10,767 bases of DNA from Desulfobacteraceae bacterium. Lineage in GTDB: Bacteria > Desulfobacterota > Desulfobacteria > Desulfobacterales > SURF-15. Made by a program: the position numbers and the translations under genes. Position 1 is the stretch's first letter. Every line of letters starts with the position of its first letter. The stretch is taken from the NCBI GenBank assembly GCA_003599475.1, contig QZKK01000202.1, forward strand, positions 1-10,767, in the 5' to 3' direction. Shown here in pieces: positions 8,138 to 10,767 of the stretch. The notes beneath the pieces were generated by a model that saw nothing but the letters and a program-made list of their open reading frames with translations, did not search any database and was not told where the DNA came from.

Positions 8138-9007
8138 TCATCCGTTTTCTGCCGCGGATTGTTTTCGGATGAGGCTTTGAACTTTTCGAATCTTTCCGAA
8201 AAGCGATTTTTCCTCGGGGTTTGCCGCAAGCAGTTGCTCATAGAAAGTCCGTGCGCGATCGAGCTTTCCGGCCCTTTGACAGGCCGGAAGATAGGAGCGA
8301 TGCAAATAGAAATCGAAAGGATCGATCTTCAACAGTTCTTCCATCAGGGGGATGGCCTCGAGCTCTCTTCCGGACTTTGCCAGCACGAATGCCTGCCTGC
8401 GGTGAATCTTCGGACTAGCCTCCTCCCTGGCGAGTTTCGCGTATTGTTCGAGGGCGGCATCCGGTTTTCCCGACCGGCGGCAGAGGGAAGCATATATTTC
8501 CTTGTAGATCGAGGGTCGTGAAGGAATTTTTGCCAGGCGGCCCATGCGTGCAAGCACCGGTTGTATGCCTTCCTTGCGAATCTCGAGATCCGTGAGCGCC
8601 CACAGCCCCCGCGAATCGTCCGGACAGGCTTTGAGCCGGGCCCTGCAGACGGAAATGGCCTCCTCCAATCGATTCAATCCGGCAAGCGCTTTGACTTTCC
8701 AGTCGAATTCGAAATCCGGCGGGATTTCCCACTGGGCCAAGAGATGAAGGATCCGGTTCCAATCCTTCTTTGCGGCGGTACATTCCAGAATCCCCTTGCG
8801 GGCAAAGCTTGAAAGTTTACGATCGGCCGCAATCGCCTCGAAGTGGATGAGCGCATCTTCGATCCGGGAAAGCCCGTAGAGCGCTTCGGCTGCAGCAAGC
8901 ACGGAGTAAGGATTTGCGGGCTGCAGCGACAGGGCCTGCTCTGCAATCTTGAGCGCCTGGGCATGATTTCCCGCGCGGGAAAGGGCTGCCGCCTGCCGGG
9001 TCAGAGT
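8138..9007 (-). CDS. TPR-repeat protein, 5' end missing or unclear
   Basis: Built almost entirely from tetratricopeptide repeats (helix-turn-helix pairs for protein binding). Successive units include GNHAQALKIAEQALSLQP, GLSRIEDALIHFEAIAADR, GLNRLEEAISVCRARLKACP, SGKPDAALEQYAKLAREE, SGRELEAIPLMEELLKIDP and AGKLDRARTFYEQLLAANP, ending in a basic tail. No signal peptide or membrane segment is visible. The only standard start in frame is GTG 8902, which has no ribosome site and would cut a repeat in two; repeat-like coding continues to a TGA at 9010-9008 with no ATG. An adjacent frame ends RYGRAIEL at the same point, so one lost or gained base near 9005-9010 is possible. The stop lies 4 bases before the ATPase ATG, so both are probably translated from one mRNA, and the TPRs may scaffold the ATPase-PglZ protein. 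Family sure, start and integrity unsure. Confidence 0.75.
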   Translation of the reverse strand, partial: TLTRQAAALSRAGNHAQALKIAEQALSLQPANPYSVLAAAEALYGLSRIEDALIHFEAIAADRKLSSFARKGILECTAAKKDWNRILHLLAQWEIPPDFEFDWKVKALAGLNRLEEAISVCRARLKACPDDSRGLWALTDLEIRKEGIQPVLARMGRLAKIPSRPSIYKEIYASLCRRSGKPDAALEQYAKLAREEASPKIHRRQAFVLAKSGRELEAIPLMEELLKIDPFDFYLHRSYLPACQRAGKLDRARTFYEQLLAANPEEKSLFGKIRKVQSLIRKQSAAENG

Positions 9008-9042
9008 TCAATAGCTCTGCCGTAACGGATCCAAAGGGAACA

Positions 9043-9082
9043 ATGGAATGATGGAATTATGGAAAAATGGGTTGGTGGTATG
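9043..9082. repeat. 8-bp tandem repeat, ATGGAATN type
   Basis: Starting at 9043, 9051 and 9059 the sequence reads ATGGAATG, ATGGAATT, ATGGAAAA, then decays to ATGGGTTG (9067) and GTGGTATG (9075), an exact 8-base period. It lies between the exported-protein gene and the broken 5' end of the TPR gene. Similar ATTCCATN runs occur between genes in several deltaproteobacteria, from memory rather than a search. It may mark slippage or a recombination scar. Confidence 0.65.
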
Positions 9083-9099
9083 GATAACAAAAGATTACA

Positions 9100-9120
9100 G
9101 CGGCATCGGTCATTTGCCGC
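9100..9120 (-). terminator. Stem-loop over the stop codon of the exported-protein gene
   Basis: GCGGCA (9100-9105) pairs perfectly with TGCCGC (9115-9120) around a 9-base loop that contains the TGA stop (9112-9110). On the - strand it is followed by TGTAATCTTTTG, which is not a clean T run, so termination would be weak at best. It could instead be chance or a stability element. Confidence 0.3.
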
Positions 9121-9685
9121 ATTTTTTTTCCCAATACGCCACCCGATTCGTATAGTATTCACAGTTCGTTGAAGCCTTGGAGGCTTCGACTTTCGATTGT
9201 ACATGGGCCATGAATTGATCGGCGGTTGCTTTAGAGACGGAAGCCCTGTTGGCTCCCCCTGCATTCGGCGGCCGTGTGACCGAGGCTGCTTTATGTGCCG
9301 CATCCCCGCAGTAGATCTGCATTTGTTTCCGGAAGTGCCGAAGCTGTTGCTCGCATTCGTCTTCCTTGCTTTCCGGCCCGGAGGTCGATCCGCTGTCGCT
9401 TATCGGTTGCCGCTTCTTTTCCTGAAAAATGGAAGGATCCGGAGTCACCTCTTTGACATCGGCGGAAGCCTCTAACTCTCGGATTTCAAGGACGCTGGCC
9501 TTCGGAATTTTAATCAGTGCGCCATAGCGATAGGTGCAGATCAGGTCTCCTTCTTCGAAATAGTCTTCGGCCGGAACGACGCCTCCGTTTTTTAAAACGA
9601 TCTCGATCCGGGTACCGGCAAAAGACGCCAGCGATGGCAGAAACACGGTGATGATGAGACAAAGCAGAGTTTGAAACGGTTTCAT
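9110..9685 (-). CDS. Exported protein with paired cysteines, function unknown
   Basis: 191 residues. The start is ATG 9685, 8 bases after a perfect GGAGG; an in-frame upstream start lacks this. Residues 1-23 form a classical Sec signal peptide (Lys2, hydrophobic core LLCLIITVFL, likely cleavage after SFA). The mature N-terminus, RIEIVLKNGGVVPAEDYFEEGDLICTY in part and then YGALIKIPKASVLEIREL, looks like a small beta-barrel of SH3 or PRC type seen in many periplasmic proteins. A disordered acidic linker (about 75-110) leads to a helical end with C111-x14-C126 and C175-x13-C189, a spacing that suits disulphide-linked helical hairpins in the periplasm; C50 is unpaired. It is 102 bases from the TPR frame on the same strand, so it may or may not share its transcript. 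No specific function recognised. Confidence 0.8.
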   Translation of the reverse strand: MKPFQTLLCLIITVFLPSLASFAGTRIEIVLKNGGVVPAEDYFEEGDLICTYRYGALIKIPKASVLEIRELEASADVKEVTPDPSIFQEKKRQPISDSGSTSGPESKEDECEQQLRHFRKQMQIYCGDAAHKAASVTRPPNAGGANRASVSKATADQFMAHVQSKVEASKASTNCEYYTNRVAYWEKKCGK

Positions 9686-9795
9686 GAACGAAACCTCCAG
9701 TGCAGTTCCTCTTAGGAGCAAGATCTCACAGCCGATTGTTCTCCATTACCATACCCTGAAGCCAAATAAAATCCATAATTGAATACCAGGGATCC

Positions 9796-9943
9796 GTTCA
9801 CGGTTCAGCGATAAAAGGATCAACCGTTGGCGTAATTTCAAAGCCTTAGAACTCAGTGAGCCTCTTGATATCCTCAAATATGGTAACGGTTCACGATTCA
9901 CCGCTAAAAGGTTCAACGGTTGGAATTTCAATTTCTTAGACTC
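9796..9943. repeat. Two diverged copies of a ~60-base direct repeat
   Basis: Copy 1 starts GTTCACGGTTCAGCGATAAA at 9796 and copy 2 GTTCACGATTCACCGCTAAA at 9889, 93 bases apart. Both continue with AAGG(A/T)TCAAC(C/G)GTTGG, then AATTTCAA and CTTAGA. Each copy is itself made of GGTTCA-like hexamers in both orientations, as in dispersed REP-like intergenic elements. A short open frame on the - strand shows the same internal repetition and is a by-product of it. Confidence 0.7.
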
Positions 9944-10096
9944 GACGATGGGTTTTGATCCTTCGATATTTCAGGGTTGAAAACCTGGAAACCAGCGCAG
10001 TTTTTAAGCGCTGAACTCGAACCCCTGAACGCTTACGATTTCCCAATATACTCAGATATTTAGATCTATTGTACTGTCTTACGTATGAACTCGGTT

Positions 10097-10124
10097 CACC
10101 CCATTTGGAGGAAAAAATGGGGTG
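10097..10124. promoter_or_regulatory. Strong hairpin with a Shine-Dalgarno loop and a 5-codon frame
   Basis: CACCCCATTT (10097-10106) pairs perfectly with AAATGGGGTG (10115-10124) around the loop GGAGGAAA. GGAGG (10107-10111) lies 5 bases before an ATG (10117) whose frame is only MGCLT, then TAA at 10132-10134. An outer pair CTCGGT (10090-10095) with ACCGAG (10141-10146) could extend the fold. No T tract follows on either strand, so it is not an ordinary terminator. It lies about 150 bases before the coiled-coil gene and could be a leader or control element; this is inference. Confidence 0.45.
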
Positions 10125-10275
10125 TCTTACATAATTTCAGACCGAGAAACAGGGTGGTTCATGCATTTTCAGCGTCCTTGAAAGCACATAATGTTGGATA
10201 AAGGCTGCATCTCAAGGAAAATATCCGGAGAGTTCGGCTTTGATCGATATAGATCTAAACTGGAGGATGGGCAAT

Positions 10276-10755
10276 ATGGAGACAAAAATAAATAGCGATG
10301 AAAAATTCGAATGGCTCAAGAACCTGGTATCTTCCTATGAACAGGAACAAAAGGAGGTTGAAAAGAAGCTGAAAAATGAAGCGGAAAAGAAGGAGCTTAA
10401 GAGAAGGGAAAGAGAAAAGAAATTCAGAGAAATTTATGCAAACGAAATATATCCAACCATATGGGCGTATCATGAAAAGCTGGTTTCAATTTGTAAGGAA
10501 TTGAGTCTCAGTTCAGACAGCACGGATTCTTTCTCATATTTAGATGAACGAGAGGTCAATGAGTTGAAAATTAATGACTCCTACATTCGCTTCAATCTAA
10601 ACGAAGACGAATATCTCCCACCTGTTGAAATGGAAGTGTGCATCAAGGGGGAAATTCCAAAGGCCGAGTGGCTGCAATTCAAACAGGTAACGAAAGGATT
10701 CGTCGAAGAGAAATGTGAAGATTTCATAATGAATGTTTTTCAGGTTGCCGCTTAG
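10276..10755 (+). CDS. Small coiled-coil protein, function unknown
   Basis: 159 residues, no family recognised. ATG 10276 is preferred because GGAGG (10262-10266) lies 9 bases upstream; in-frame TTG 10240 and ATG 10267 are poorly placed. Residues about 20-52 (EQEQKEVEKKLKNEAEKKEL and onward) are a highly charged Lys/Glu coiled coil, followed by a globular part with alternating hydrophobic residues (SYIRFNLNEDEY, VEMEVCIKGEIP) and a final helix. No signal peptide or membrane segment, so probably cytoplasmic. Codon use is AT-rich (many AAA, AAT, ATA, GAA), unlike the other genes in the window, which suggests separate origin. The gene ends 12 bases before the window edge, so any downstream partner is out of view. 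Confidence 0.75.
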   Translation: METKINSDEKFEWLKNLVSSYEQEQKEVEKKLKNEAEKKELKRREREKKFREIYANEIYPTIWAYHEKLVSICKELSLSSDSTDSFSYLDEREVNELKINDSYIRFNLNEDEYLPPVEMEVCIKGEIPKAEWLQFKQVTKGFVEEKCEDFIMNVFQVAA

Positions 10756-10767
10756 TGCTTCGACGCG

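Larger units (their letters stand above)
9686..10275. other. Gene-free stretch with repeats and hairpins
   Basis: No convincing gene on either strand over about 590 bases; the short frames present here arise from repeated DNA. It contains the upstream GGAGG of the exported-protein gene, two diverged direct repeats (9796-9943), a perfect CAGCGC/GCGCTG hairpin with a T-rich loop (9993-10013), a strong hairpin at 10097-10124, and two TGTCTTAC copies (10075-10082 and 10123-10130). The GC content falls along this stretch, marking a change towards the AT-rich gene at its right. Promoters for the two divergent flanking genes should lie here, but I cannot place them with confidence. Confidence 0.6.

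Noticed and set aside
8134..8241. Additional 36 N-terminal residues of the large ATPase
   Set aside because: They overlap the well-supported TPR gene, and the family N-terminus (RIGDLIEVPPV) fits the later starts at 8133 or 8115.
9640..9685. Lipoprotein signal (LLC near the N-terminus of the exported protein)
   Set aside because: Cys9 is too close to the start to follow a hydrophobic core; a normal signal peptidase site after residue 23 fits better.
9746..9931. Small - strand open frame (61 codons)
   Set aside because: Its translation repeats itself because it reads through the direct repeats at 9796-9943; no ribosome site is seen.
9796..9943. CRISPR array
   Set aside because: Only two diverged copies, no constant repeat length and no cas genes.

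Overview
The window looks like a chromosomal segment of a GC-moderate bacterium. Codon use, a secreted protein of a type I associate with Desulfobacterota, and short ATGGAAT-type intergenic repeats lean towards a sulfate-reducer-like deltaproteobacterium, but this is a weak inference. The last ~700 bases are visibly more AT-rich than the rest.

Left part (1-2187, + strand): a catabolic or biosynthetic operon. It holds the 3' end of an unidentified gene, a class III PLP-dependent aminotransferase translationally coupled to it, and a creatininase-family amidohydrolase 29 bases further on. Nothing in the window identifies the substrate.

Middle part (2188-9010): a region that looks like genome defence. 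A short + strand remnant of a DNA methyltransferase (2463-3002) keeps the SAM-binding DPFAGSGT motif but ends before any catalytic motif IV, and has no ATG start. It runs convergently into a rho-independent terminator (2982-3024) that serves the opposite strand. On the - strand a TPR protein (from about 9007 to 8138) is followed after 4 bases by a giant protein of about 1665 residues. Its N-terminus is a PglY/BrxC-like (DUF6079-type) P-loop ATPase and its extreme C-terminus resembles a PglZ (alkaline-phosphatase superfamily) domain. ATPase and PglZ are normally separate proteins of BREX/Pgl phage-defence systems. Here they appear fused, without the usual helicase or complete methyltransferase beside them. 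I regard this TPR + ATPase-PglZ pair as the most interesting content of the window.

Right part (9010-10767): the TPR frame is broken at its 5' end next to an 8-bp tandem repeat. Upstream of it on the - strand is a small exported protein with paired cysteines. A gene-free stretch of about 590 bases (9686-10275) carries two copies of a diverged ~60-base direct repeat and a strong hairpin with a Shine-Dalgarno sequence in its loop. The window closes with a small AT-rich + strand gene for a coiled-coil protein of unknown function.
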